From Megalonaias nervosa (lineage: Eukaryota > Mollusca > Bivalvia > Unionida > Unionidae): 64,000 nucleotides of DNA. Under the pieces are notes generated by a model, which ran no database searches, was not told the DNA's origin, and worked only from the letters and a program-made list of their open reading frames with translations. Position 1 is the first letter of the stretch; each line of letters starts with the position of its first letter. The DNA lies in contig JAECUM010004951.1 in NCBI GenBank assembly GCA_016617855.1, positions 62,001 through 126,000 on the forward strand, given 5' to 3'. Made by a program: the position numbers and the translations under genes. Below are positions 10,961-23,600 of the stretch, in pieces.

Positions 10961-11387
10961 AAAAGTGCAGTGGTCAATAATATCAAAGGCCATGGCAGAG
11001 GATTTTGTACTATGCTTACAGATATCTTAAAAACATGAGAACTTTCAAACATAAGAAGACAGTTTTTGTTGGCAAAGTTGGTAAGTTGGAATTTCTCAGG
11101 AATATATTATGGTTTCATTGCTCGGCAGTTAGAAAGAATAATCAGACTTTGTCTTGATTCCCTGGAACTTCATTTCAGCCAGTAGAGTGTCAGTCTCTTA
11201 TCATGATTCTGATTTTCTTTGTTTTTATAGCCTAGACTTCAGAATGCAGAGATACCATTTACTTCTTATTTATGTATCTGTAAGGAATGGGATGAACTTT
11301 TTGCTAGGATTAAAATACATTTTGAAATGTTTACAACAAATTCTCCACTGCCTGACTCAGTATAATGCTCTTTTTTTCCTTATCCAG

Positions 11388-11601
11388 TGCTGTCAGTTTG
11401 AATAAAATTCCCCCAGACTATGCAGTGACTATGTTGAATGGATTGATGACAATTTGCCATTACTGCCTCCTTGACAATGTCTCTCCAGTGTCCATTAACC
11501 AACCAGCTCCCACGAGCACCAGTATCACCATGGAAACAGTGGCTTCTGGAAACATCCTGGCCAATTTGTTACACGTCTTCAATCCAGTAGGAGGTGCAAG
11601 G
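11388..11601 (+). CDS. DOP1: DOP1 exon a
   Basis: The acceptor TTATCCAG and donor GTAGGT bound 71 codons plus one leading base (phase 2 intron upstream). It encodes [13 protein letters not shown]...[13 protein letters not shown] and ends ...FNPVGGAR. The first 56 bases plus the acceptor are duplicated at 11768-11831. Confidence 0.9.
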
Positions 11602-14600
11602 GTAGGTTCATGGGAGACATTTTTTTGTACCATTTGCAAATACACTTCTCCCTCTTGTTCATGATAGCCTTAAAAATGGCCTGCATTTTTAAGTAGGAAT
11701 CCTTTGTACCATTTGTGAATACACTTCTCCCTCTTCTTCATAATAGGCATAAAAATGGCCTGCATTTTTATCCAGTGCTGTCAGTTTGAATAAAATTCCC
11801 CCAGACTATGCAGTGACTATGTTGAATGGATGATTTTTAAGTAGGAACCTTTCCTTGATTTGTGAATACACTTCTCCCTCTTCTTCATAATAGGCATAAA
11901 AATGGCCTGCATTTTTAAGTAGGAATCCTTTGTACCATTTGTGAATACACTTCTCCCTCTTCTTCATAATAGGCATAAAAATGGCCTGCATTTTTAAGTA
12001 GGAAGCCTTTGTACCATTTGCAAATACACTTCTCCCTCTTGTTCATGATAGCCTTAAAAATGGCCTGCATTTTTAAGTAGGAATCCTTTGTACCATTTGT
12101 GAATACACTTCTCCCTCTTCTTCATAATAGGCATAAAAATGGCCTGCATTTTTAAGTAGGAAGCCTTTGTACCATTTGCAAAATTTAATACACTTCTCCC
12201 TCTCGTTCCTGATAACCACAAAAATGACCTGCATTTTAGGTAGGAAGCCTTATCCAATTTTGATTAAACATAGTATATAGATTTATATTAACTTTACCTC
12301 AGGTAAGTTCAAATATGAGCGAGATCTCTGAATATTAATAAGATCTTGCATCTGTTTGAGCTTGTTATGCCTTTGGAGGCCATTTTTCTGATCAGATTTT
12401 GATAAAACTTAGAATATGTGCTTGTATGATCCAGATCTCAGGCAGTTTAAGTAAGGAGTATGTTCCAATCATTAATAAGGGTTACTGATGGCTGAGCTTG
12501 CTTTGAATGTAGTCTTATATGATACAGATTTTGCATTGGTTCAATAATAAGATAGATTTGTGCACATTAATGAGGTGATCTTACATCTAATTGGCAGGAG
12601 ACGATTGTTTATCTGATGTTGAGTTGGCTTGTAAATCATCGAAATGTCCAGTTAGTTTTATTATTAGTCTGATATATTAATGAAATTTAGCCCTGTTTGA
12701 AATAGCTCAGATTATATGCAATAAAGTAATCGATTTTGTTTTCTACTAAATTATCTATTTTTCCACTTGGACCCCGACCAAGTCATACCAAAGACTTATA
12801 AAAAGGTTACTAGTAGGTGCCTCACTAGGTGCTCAGCATTAAGAGGTTAGTGTTAGGACTGGTCGGCCTGGTATCAGGATAATGTGACTGGGCGGGATAT
12901 GATGTTACATGTCTGTGGCATGATGCCCCAGTACTTGACATCACTATAAACTGCCACACTGCAGACATCATAGCAATATGACTGAAATATTTTTAAAGCT
13001 ACATTAAAAATCAAAATCACACACACACACTTTCTCAAGGCAAGGGAACTAACCCAGCATACTGAATATTGAGAATCACAGGTTCTTCCTCTGTAAAAAA
13101 AATTATGCAAACCAGATAAAAGATGTATGTGATTTGGATTTTTAACATAGCTTTAACACTTTTTGAGTCATGTCAGATAAAAGATAAATGTTAGAATACA
13201 AGATGGGTAAATTTCAGTTGTACACTTTATAAAATTTACAAAATAATACACCTTAGGGTTTACAATGAATAATTTGCAATTCATAACTGAAGAAAATGTA
13301 TAAAATCAAATTTAGAAACGTATAATAGCATAAAATAGAAATATTGTTTCAAAAAATGTATGGTAGCATAAACTGTGTGCTGAGTTGTAATTAGGATCAC
13401 AATTTTTTTAACACAATTGTACATAATTGTTTGCAAGTACACTGTAATTGTTTTTGTTCTGATATTGACTTTGCTTCAGTAAGAGCATTTTTCTTACAAA
13501 AGCCATGTCCCTGTTCTTAAATTTATAAAAGGGAATGATTTCCTAATTGTTTGACATTTGCTAGTATTGCTGTTTTAAAGTGCCTGTAACATTGGTCATT
13601 GTTATATTGCATGTTATGTAATGAGTGCCTTTGCTCACCAATTATTTAAATATATTATTTTTAAATTTTGATACAAAAATATTGTAATATGCTTTTCCAG
13701 ATTAAATTACTAAGAGTAAAGAAATTCATGGATGTTAAAAAGAAAGAAGCAACACCTGAGAATTATAATTTTGATTAATGGGAAAGCCATATGACTCTGT
13801 AGACCACAAGTTAAAGCTTGGTTTTCAAACATAAATCTCTTGGATGACTTCATTTTTGAGCAAGAGACTATGCATATTAATCATACCTTTTTCTTGGGAA
13901 AATTTTTCATCAGACGATAGTAAAATAGGTAAAATCAGCATGATATAAAGTCTGTGAGATAATTTACATAGGTGACAGTCATGCATGATTAGGATTGGTG
14001 AAACAGTTCCAATTAAGGATAGAGACAAATATATATAACAAAAATATAACCTGTGAAAAACTTGAAATAGAATATTGCTACAATAAGTCTAAAGTAACTA
14101 GGGGCATATACCTTAAATGGGATTTGTATCATCAATTTTTTTTCTGCATACTTCTAGGAGACAAGTCCTCAGCGAGAATTAAGCAGTTCATCTCCTGTCC
14201 TGGAGGCACGAGGGGGCCTGTTGAGCATCTTGCCACGCATCATGGCCTGTATGACATCTCTGTGGAAGGCATTGAAAAATACTGACATGAATGATTTCAA
14301 CCCAGCCTTCACTATGGGAGCACCCAAGGTACTACTCAAGTCAAGTTGGCTTAATCTTAGTTTTATTTGAAGACCATTGAGCTAGAGTGACAGATTGAAT
14401 GTTAACAATGTGTTTAAGGTCATTTATGTTCAGACCTATTTAACAATACTGGAGAAATTTTAAATGGCTTGACTTCCTGTGTTTTGTGAGGTCAACTGTA
14501 TTAAGTCATCAGAACTTCACTTACTGCTCGAGTACAGTTCTTTTTCAGTTATATAAATCTCCTTTCTCCTTTGAATACATTCCCCAAGCACATTATTTTG

Positions 14601-17600
14601 CAAATCTAGCCCTACTAAAAGATGAAAATCGTCTTTTCTTGTCTGTCTCATGTAGGCAAAAGGCAATAACTTGCCCATTAGTACCCCTTGCCACCACCAG
14701 GTTTCGCTAGGTTTTAGCGTCATTGCTGTACTGGTAACATCATACAGTTTATCCTCCATCAGTTATAGCCATTTTTGTGTTCCAACATCCAGCATTCCTT
14801 TTGGATTTATTGTGTGGGTTAATCATTCTGCTGCAGGCTGTATACATTGTTGTGCAGTTTCTGCGAATCTGAGTGATTTTGTCACCAAACCACATTTAAA
14901 ACCACATCACCCATGCTGTCTTTGATCTCTGCAAAGTCATTACAAGTTAGCATGACTGACATTTTTTGCTTGCTTCATTTGTAATGGATATGGTTCTAGT
15001 GAGTTATTTACATGCTGTATTGCTCGAGTGTGCATGCATGTGTGTGTGTTAACGAATTAGTAAAATGATGACATACTGATTTATGCTTTGCTTTAATTTC
15101 TCTTCTTGTGTCTTTCAGCAGAATGTCATCTAAATGCTTTGTATATACTTTGTGTACATCATGTATAACATGCAGCATGTGTAATTCATGGTCAGAGAAA
15201 GTTTCGGCTATGGTATTAGCTAGTTAGTCACATACTGATTTACTATTCTATTCTTTGTTTCCTCTTGTTTCATTTCAGGAGCAATGTCTACTAAATACAT
15301 GAAATGCACATTCAAAGCAATAGTTCACACGGCATTGAAGGGAAGAAAAGACAGAATAAGTCAAGGAAGACAATCCACAGTTAGTTGTTGGTGATATCGA
15401 CTCAGTTTTAGGCAGCCCAGAGGGAGAAGTCCCCCCACACGTCCGAGCATGGTCTTTGGATATGTAAGTCAGGGTGCATAGGGTTCATAGATTGGTCCCA
15501 CTGCACCATTACTGGCTGTACAGCCATCACCATCCATCCAGCACAGGAGACCTTTTGAGAAGACACCCAGCCAAATAGTTCATTGCTTGTATTTCTGACT
15601 GATTGGGGCAGTGTTCCCAATTTTAGGCAACCCAATGGGCGTTAGTCCCCCGGCATGTCCAACCATTGTATATGTCTGGACACAAGGGGTTTGTACAAGG
15701 AAAGACAATTTTTGTTGGATCCGATGCATAATAAAACCACACCATTGCCTGCTGTCTGGGAATCCAGCCTTTCCAAGATGGAGACCATTTCATTGAATCA
15801 GTTTAGCCAACTATGATTTATGAGGATCGTAGTGACAGATCCATCCATGTACTGTTGGCATCATGACCTTCCTGTGACAAAGTTTTCATTGAGAAAACTC
15901 TCTGTCCAGCCAGGCTCTTGGAGCAGCCAGTACAACTGATAGCTGGACTGTCTTCTATACCACAGCTTCCAGGCCTACCATTCACCAGGCAAACCAACCG
16001 GCAGTGCCAGACTTGTGTATGTTCACTGCTTTTCCATAAGGGAGAGCTAGCGATGTTTCCATAGGGATGAAATCGAGTCTTCTCTAGAGTTTCATTTATA
16101 CGCAGATTGAGTGCAACGAAACTCCTTTAAATCAACCATCCTTCACATCATACTCAGATCTGACCTTGGAATAGACTGAAGTTTAGCTTTCAAGCCAATA
16201 TTGAGGACATTTATAGGGTGTTGGCTACTTCAGAATGCCCTCCACCCCCTACCACTATTAAAAAATAATGCTAAAGAATCAGTAGATCTTGACAGTGAGG
16301 AAGAGATGCCTATCCTTCGGGTTCCTTCCCCAGCTGTCTTGACTTAAGGTGGCAGAAGGCGACAGACGCCTTCAGTACTGATCTCTTGGGTCTTGAAAAG
16401 AATATAGCAGCTGTTCATATATCCACTTGCCTGTTTTATAAGGTAGACAAAATGTACTCCATGCCATGTCAGAGCTGGTGTGGGATGTCATTGCTCCTTC
16501 ATTATTGGATTTGGGCCCATTGGTACTTTTCAGATTCAAAAGCAATAGCCACACTTGGGAAGCAGTGGCCGAGATTGCTAGGGTCGTTGACCAGAGCCCT
16601 ACCATTAGTAATACTTTGACAGCGTCAGCCAATTTACACCTGATATGACATGTCACATGTCTGCAATCCATGTCACTCAAACCTCATCATATCCTCCCTT
16701 TAAGGACAACCCTGTCTGAGTCACCATTGATGGTGAAGAAAGAATAGAGGAAGTTTAGAGACAGACAGCTCAGGATCTGCCTCTCCACCTCGCTGCCCAA
16801 CCCACATAAGTGTTTGGAACCACACTCCCTGCCAGTGTGAAGGGATGTTAAGCAGCCTTGGGACAGGGGATCATCTCAGTCTTGTGTACCACTATCAATC
16901 CCCAGGAAGCAATCATACAGAGGTGGTAAGAAACCAAATTTTGAGTTAACTGAATCTCCCTATTCCCTCTGCACTGGAGTGAAGAGGGTAATCTAGGTCA
17001 TTTTGAAGTGGCTTTGGGTTTCATTCATCAACAATCCCCTCCCCTTACCTTCCTCTCACCTCATCATGGATACACCATCAAATCAGAAGAAGCTGGCTTT
17101 TATACAACAGGAGATATGGTTGCTTATCAAAATAAGAAAACAAAAAAGGATGGTGGCACTTGTGCAAAGACCACAATCCCCAGGGTTAATTCAAGCCTGT
17201 TTCTTATTCAGAAAACAAACAGCAAGTTGAGACCCATCATCGACTTGAGTTGCATCAGCCAGTTGATCATGACTCTGATATTCAACGAGATCAATCCACC
17301 TGTCCATTTGACAGGACAAGTGTACCATCAGTTTTGATCTGACATATATTTTCACATCCCTATTCCATCACCCCCATGGGAGAAATATTTTTCCGTTTTG
17401 CTTACTGCAACACAGTTTATCAGTTCAAAGTTCTTTCCTAGGGCCTCAGGATCAGCCCTTAGGCTTTTACTACCAAGATTATGGATTGTGTCATCATCCT
17501 GTTACAATTGACATCCTTTCCAACGACAATAGTGTACCTGAACGACATCCTCCAGAAACACATAGACTTACTAGTAAGTTCTCTCCTGCCTCAAGGCAGG

Positions 17601-20600
17601 AATGATCTTCACTCCCTTTAGTCAATTGGGAAAAGTCAGACCTCCATCCATCCCAGAGTTTTGTCTATCTGGGCATGGAATTTTTGACCAACCAGAATCT
17701 GGTGTGACTGCCTCGTGTTCACATAATCAGAATCATTGAATTCATTTCCAACAGGACTTGAATTTCAGCGAGAGTTTGTATAACTCCTCAGTTTATTCAA
17801 CGTGGCAGAAGACCATCTTTTTATGCAACCTTCACAAATAATAATGCAAGCACAATGGCACCCCTTTTCAAGTCAATAATGTTATGTACCAATGCCAGTA
17901 CACATGGTTAGGGTGCCCACCTTTTTGCTGGACTTAATACCGTCAGCAACACGTTGGAGCCAAGGGAGTAGCCTCTACACATCTGCATCCTAGAAATAAA
18001 GGCTGTAATCAACCTTCACATCTGAAAAGATCAACTTGGGCAAAACAGTCTTCATTGGTTCTGATAATTCTGCAGTGGTGACCTACCTCCTCAAACAGGG
18101 GGCACTAAATCACCCGACCTGTGTGTTCTGATTTGGCAGTTTCTACGTTGGTGCGACAATGTCAATTTCAACGTAAAGATCAGACACATTCCTGGCAGAC
18201 TCATTGTCTTGGCCGACACTCTATCCAGGACATGTCTAGTCCTTCACATGGGATGGTCACTCCGTCAGTCAGTCTTCACTCAGATTTGTACACTTTGGGG
18301 GTGTCTGATGGTTCACCTTTTGAACACAGTGGCTTTACAAGTTACCCACCCTTGTCTCTCCAGTCCCAGCCCCAGGAGCTTGGGCCATGGATGCACTCTC
18401 AATCATTTGGGAGGGTTGTGGGCATTTTCTTGCCCTTGTGCAGTCCTGATACCAAAAATAATCCAGAATTTACAGGGTCAAAATTGCAAGATGATTTTAT
18501 TAGCCCCTTTCAGATGGGACAAGGCCTGGGCCACCAATCTACTCAATCTAGTGATTGATCTGCCCATGAAGATTCTGGCCAACCCAAATCTTCTCAAGCA
18601 ACTATGGTGACAGGTGTTCCATTCCTGCCTGGTCTGTCCTCTTTTCCGCACTTGGCTCTTATAAGGACAGCCTTATGAGACAGACAATTTAGACCTTCTA
18701 TTGTGCAGAGAACCTGGAGAGCAAAAAGGCACTCCACTATAAGGCTTGTGAGGGAATGTGGCATGTTTTTATGGACTGGTTCCATACCAATACCATCATC
18801 CCTCTGAGTGTCTCCACCCTCAAGTGGCTGACTTTTTATCTTTGGCACTTTGAGGAGAAACAGTTGGCCCAGTCTCTACCGCATCAGTATACTAGACACA
18901 TTCTGGCATCAAGGCAGACATGTTTTTGGGCATAATAAAGACCTATTGGATCTGTTTGCCCATTTTACTTTCAATCGACCAAATCCCTCACTCTGTTTCC
19001 AAATGGAACCAATCCTGGGATTTGATTTGAGCCTCTAGCCCACACTTCACCAAAGTTATTATTATTCAAGACATGTTTCCTGATAACTTTAGCTTCCGCA
19101 TGCAAAATGTTATGCAAGTTGCATGCTCTTTTTGTCAACATGAATTCTCTTCATTTCAGATCGGAGGGTTCATTGGTTCTCTTGATACAACCAGGCTTTT
19201 TAGCCAAAAATGGGTTACTGTCCATCCGTCATCGGAGTTGTAATTGCTTACTCTCTTCCATGATAGGTTGAGAACAGCAGCCATGCTAGATCCTGTATGC
19301 ACTTTCAGACACTACTTGAAATGCACATAGACAAGTCGTGGCATGTGCAAATGCCTCTTCCTTCGAGTGAAAGTCAGGACACAGGATATCACCGCTCAAG
19401 CCCTTGCTTTGTGGCTGAAGTGGGTTGTATGCTCAGTGTACTTTGACATCTCACTAGATCAGAGTTGCCTCACGAGGACTACAGCTGAGAATCTTCAAGC
19501 AATCTCTCTGAACCTCACATTCGAATATAATGTTTTGATGCAAGATAGAAGCTGTTGGCTGGTATGCAGAGTCAACCTTCTTGAGTTTGTTATTTGCAAG
19601 ATTTAGTGTCGCAGAGGAAAACCTTACATTTTAGTTGATCTGGTGGTGGCTGCACAGATGGCCACCAGACTTAACTAGATCAATCAACACAGCCTGTTAG
19701 CTTTATTGGATTCACCAGTGAAATTTTACAGGTAAGAATATTTTAATATTTATCTTCTTAACTGTATGTAAGGGTCACAGGTTAAGTGACCCCAGGCTGT
19801 ATTGTTTATGTAATTAGGAGAATGGGTTATCGTTCACATGAAGAGCCAACCACATCATGCCCTAGATTGATACCCAAAGTAGAGGTTTGATGCTAAGCTT
19901 CCCCTCCTCCTATTACCTTTTCTCCTAATGTAATGTGATTGGGTAATGTATTTAAAGGAGAAATCAAATTTTTAAGTAAATTGTTTCACAGAGAATACTT
20001 ACCCAATTACATTACTTAGTATGTTACTCAGCTAAAAACTAGCCACACCTTGTGGTGGTGGCAAGGGGAGGTAATGGGCAAGAGTTATTGCCCTTTGTCT
20101 GTATGAGATAGACAAGTTAATTTTTGTGACCACTCCGGTGGCCTATTGGTTAGAGCATCTGCCTCAGATGCAGGAGGTTGTGGGTTCGAACCCCGGCCAA
20201 GTCATACCAAAGACTTAATAAAAATATTGCTAACTACTGCCTCACTAGGTACTAAGCATTCAAAGGTTAGTGTTAGGACTGGTTGGCAAGGTGTCAGGAT
20301 AATGTGACTGGGTGGGACATGATGCTACATATCTGTGGCATGATGCCCCAGTGCTAGACATCATTATAAACTGCCACATTGCAGACATCATAGTAGCGAT
20401 ATGACTGAAAATTATTTAGAGCTACGTTAAAAAACAAAATCACACACACTCTCGTGATTTTCATCTTTTAGGAGGGCTGGATCCATAATTTACTTAAATA
20501 TTTGCTTTTTGTAAGTATTTACAATATCATTCATGTATACAGTAGTCAATCCCCAAAAAATGACAATACACAATTAGGTATGCACATGTTTTCATTTACT

Positions 20601-23600
20601 TTGTAAATCAGTCACAAAAAATAACAATACACAATTTGGTATGTTCATGATTTCATGTACCTGCTAATCAGTCACAAAAAATAGCAATACACAGTTTGGT
20701 AATTATATGATTGGCAAGAAAGACCAAATACTCAAGCTGAAACACTTTCCTCATGCTAAGGTAAATTCTTGCAAACAATGAATCATGCGTTTTTTATACC
20801 TATGTTTGTTATATTTTTCTACATAGGTTGTGCGTCAGTACATTCTGGAATTCATCAGCCCACTATCTAGGCCACATGGGTTACATCTTCTGGGGGCTAT
20901 TGCAGTGGCCTGGAATGACAGACGGCAAAATGTCACCAGTAAAAATGGGAAAAAGGTATTATAAATGACTGAAATAATTAAATTTATAGCCATTGGCGGG
21001 GGGGTTGCCTTTTGAGTTTTTCTTCCATGTTGTTTCTTGCTTGAAAGAATCTTTTATTTTCTTTCGATAGGAATTTTTTTCCTGTACATAGTTTTATAGT
21101 TGTTGTGGGTTTAATGGCATGTTTCAGCACATGATAGGCAATATATAGCGACCCATGTATTTGGCGGATGAAGAAACTGAGAAAACCCAGAGGCAAGCTA
21201 TCTCACATACCCACATTGCCAGCGGTCACATTGACAGGTGAGATGTCTGTGATCTATAAACACAAGTGCCTTAGACCACTCAGCCACTCTGTGCTCCTAT
21301 ATATAGCAGTAGTACTTTTGGTGGTATAAGCCCAAATTAGGTGGAGTGCAACCTTCTTCACTAAAGATTGTTGAGGTAAACAATTGATATGTCTACCCCA
21401 CAGGTATTTGCCCAACCTGTATGGCCCCCCCCCCCCACAAGTATGTCCCTCAAAGGGATGTGTCCCACATGTGCAGATTTTTGGTTTAAGCTTGTTCATC
21501 GAAATACCTCATTTATCTAAACATTCCTTTATGTCTCCTAGGGGTTTTGGATAAGTGAGATTTTGCTATTGACCTTATGTAAAGTCAGGATTATTAATCA
21601 ATATATTTGTTGCAGCATTTGTACCGAACGTATCAAAAGTGTGAAAACTTTTTGCTGCTGGAACCATTATCAGCTAATGGATAATTCATGATCCAGTTAT
21701 CTTTTCAGCATCTTTATACAGTGCACAATGTAAAGGATGAACAGGAGAGAAAGTTTTTATGATGACCATGCAATCAGTCTTGATCTCACAGATGCCTACT
21801 TTTTCATGCCCCTTATCACCAGGCATTGTGAAAGTTATTTCAGTTTGCTTACTGTAACAAAGTTAATTTTTAGTACTTTTTGGGGGTATCAGCCTCCGGC
21901 TCTTCGCCAAAATTATGGACCCGATTCGGGTCGATATCCTCTATTTCAAACACCTAACAGGTAGAAAGGAGAGTTAATTAGTAACTTGGTCAATAAAATA
22001 TATAGACAGAAAGATGTTTTTTGTCTTTCTGGGTGGGCTGGATCCAGAGTTAATTAGTAACTTGGTCAATAAAATATGTAGACAGAAAGATGTTTTTTGT
22101 CTTTCAGGGTGGGCTGGATCCAGAGGTATATTTGAGAAACATAATTTACTAAAACATTGTTTTTTTAAATAAATCTCTATCTTCCTGGAAAATAATGCAA
22201 AGGTTATAAAGAAAGAAAAAAGTGATAAAAATATGTTATTATCTGCACAGAATTAATTGCTTATAAATGCTATTTTATTTCTAATTAAGAAACTTTTAAT
22301 GGATTGTATTGTGATTACCATATGTACTTCCTTATAAGTCGAGTCCAGATGCCAACATCTGTTGTCAGAGAGTGCACTGGCAGATCAGTTTGTTCTTTGT
22401 TCTACTGATTACTCAAACAAAACTACATAATCCCAGATCTGCAGGTGCATTATGCAGTGGCAGCTATGGATCTGTGCAGTTTGCAGTTGGTCTTGACTTA
22501 CAAGCAGATATATATGGTAATGTGTTTCTGTGATCGTTTGGATTTTAATAGTGTACTCAGTATTTTACCCATAGTACCCTAGCATTTTACCCACAGTACC
22601 CTTCAAACAATATTTAACACAAAATCACCTGCAAATATTAATAGGTAGGGGGCATTCCTTGTAATGATCAACTATTACTGGTAGAGCTGGTTGGAGCCAT
22701 CAAGGTTATGCCCATGGACACCCTGATACAGACAGTCAAACAAGTTCTGAAGCAGCCTCCACCCAGCGACCTTGGCAAAGGCAAGGTAAGAAATCCACCC
22801 TCTGTACCTATGTGTGATGGAACCTGAAATGCAAGCCACTCCATCTTTCTTTTAATATAGCTGTTGTTATCAAATATGTGGAAAAACATACTCAGATGAT
22901 GTGAGAAATCTAATTTCTTCAAGAATAAACACATTCTAACTCATTTGTGAATGTAAAACACTTTCATATTGATTGAAATCTAATAATTTATGGCAGTATA
23001 ATCAATAAGGCCGACAATTTGACACTGTTGTGACCCATTTACTCAACCTGTGATACATTGGCATCAACAGCTGTATTTTTAGCTTCTTTTCATGTGCCAC
23101 ACAACAGTGTGAGAGCATGTAATGTTGTATATGGTCGGTTTTCAAGCAAATTAATTGTCTTTAGGAAATAATTTGTGACATTATTACCACCAATTTATAT
23201 AACAACAATTCTGTACAGAGACAGTTGTAAATTTTCCACTGCACATACAGGTTGCCTTTAGAACATAATTTGTCACATTATTACCACCAATTTGTATAAC
23301 AACAATTCTGTACAGAGTTGTACATTTTCCACAGCACATACAGGCTGCCTTTAGAACATAATTTGTGACAGTATTACCACCAATATATATGTCAACAAAT
23401 CTAGCCGTTTCTTATTGAGTTACAGTCTTTTTTAGACTCAAGAAATAAAATGATAATTAAATTTTTAAGTGTTTCATCAGGAGACATAAAAAGAGATATA
23501 ATAAATTAAACCAAAAAGATGTCAGCATTTTTCAAAGGAGCTCAATAAAGAACAGATTTTGTTGAATTTGTTTTGAACATGTGTTTATTTGTTGGCCATC

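Larger units (their letters stand above)
14565..20495 (+). mobile_element. DIRS-like tyrosine-recombinase retrotransposon, copy A
   Basis: DIRS elements replicate through RNA but integrate with a tyrosine recombinase instead of an integrase. The left inverted terminal repeat (14565-14740: CTTTGAATACATT, AGCCCTACTAAAAGATG, GCAATAACTTGCCC) is matched by its reverse complement at 20040-20480, which is interrupted by a SINE. Between them come a leader with repeated CxxC gag starts, gag, RT, RNase H and tyrosine recombinase, all in pieces. The internal complementary region is at about 19915-20030. It occupies the DOP1 intron between exons b and c. Many stops and frameshifts; inactive. Confidence 0.88.

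Noticed and set aside
11806..12257. Minus-strand frames with repeated [17 protein letters not shown]
   Set aside because: Translation of the 79-bp intronic array.
18121..18610. Two overlapping 130-145-codon frames on the + strand that could look like a small gene
   Set aside because: They fall in the stretch between RNase H and recombinase of DIRS copy A and align with the same stretch in B and C.
20128..20205. Possible tRNA gene (good A and B boxes), also at 37559
   Set aside because: The tRNA-like part continues directly into a conserved SINE body with CA tail, and at 37559 has target duplications. There is no full cloverleaf.
22320..22520. Possible extra DOP1 exon before exon d
   Set aside because: Exons c and d join in phase 0 with the expected family sequence, and nothing here translates to a conserved DOP1 block.
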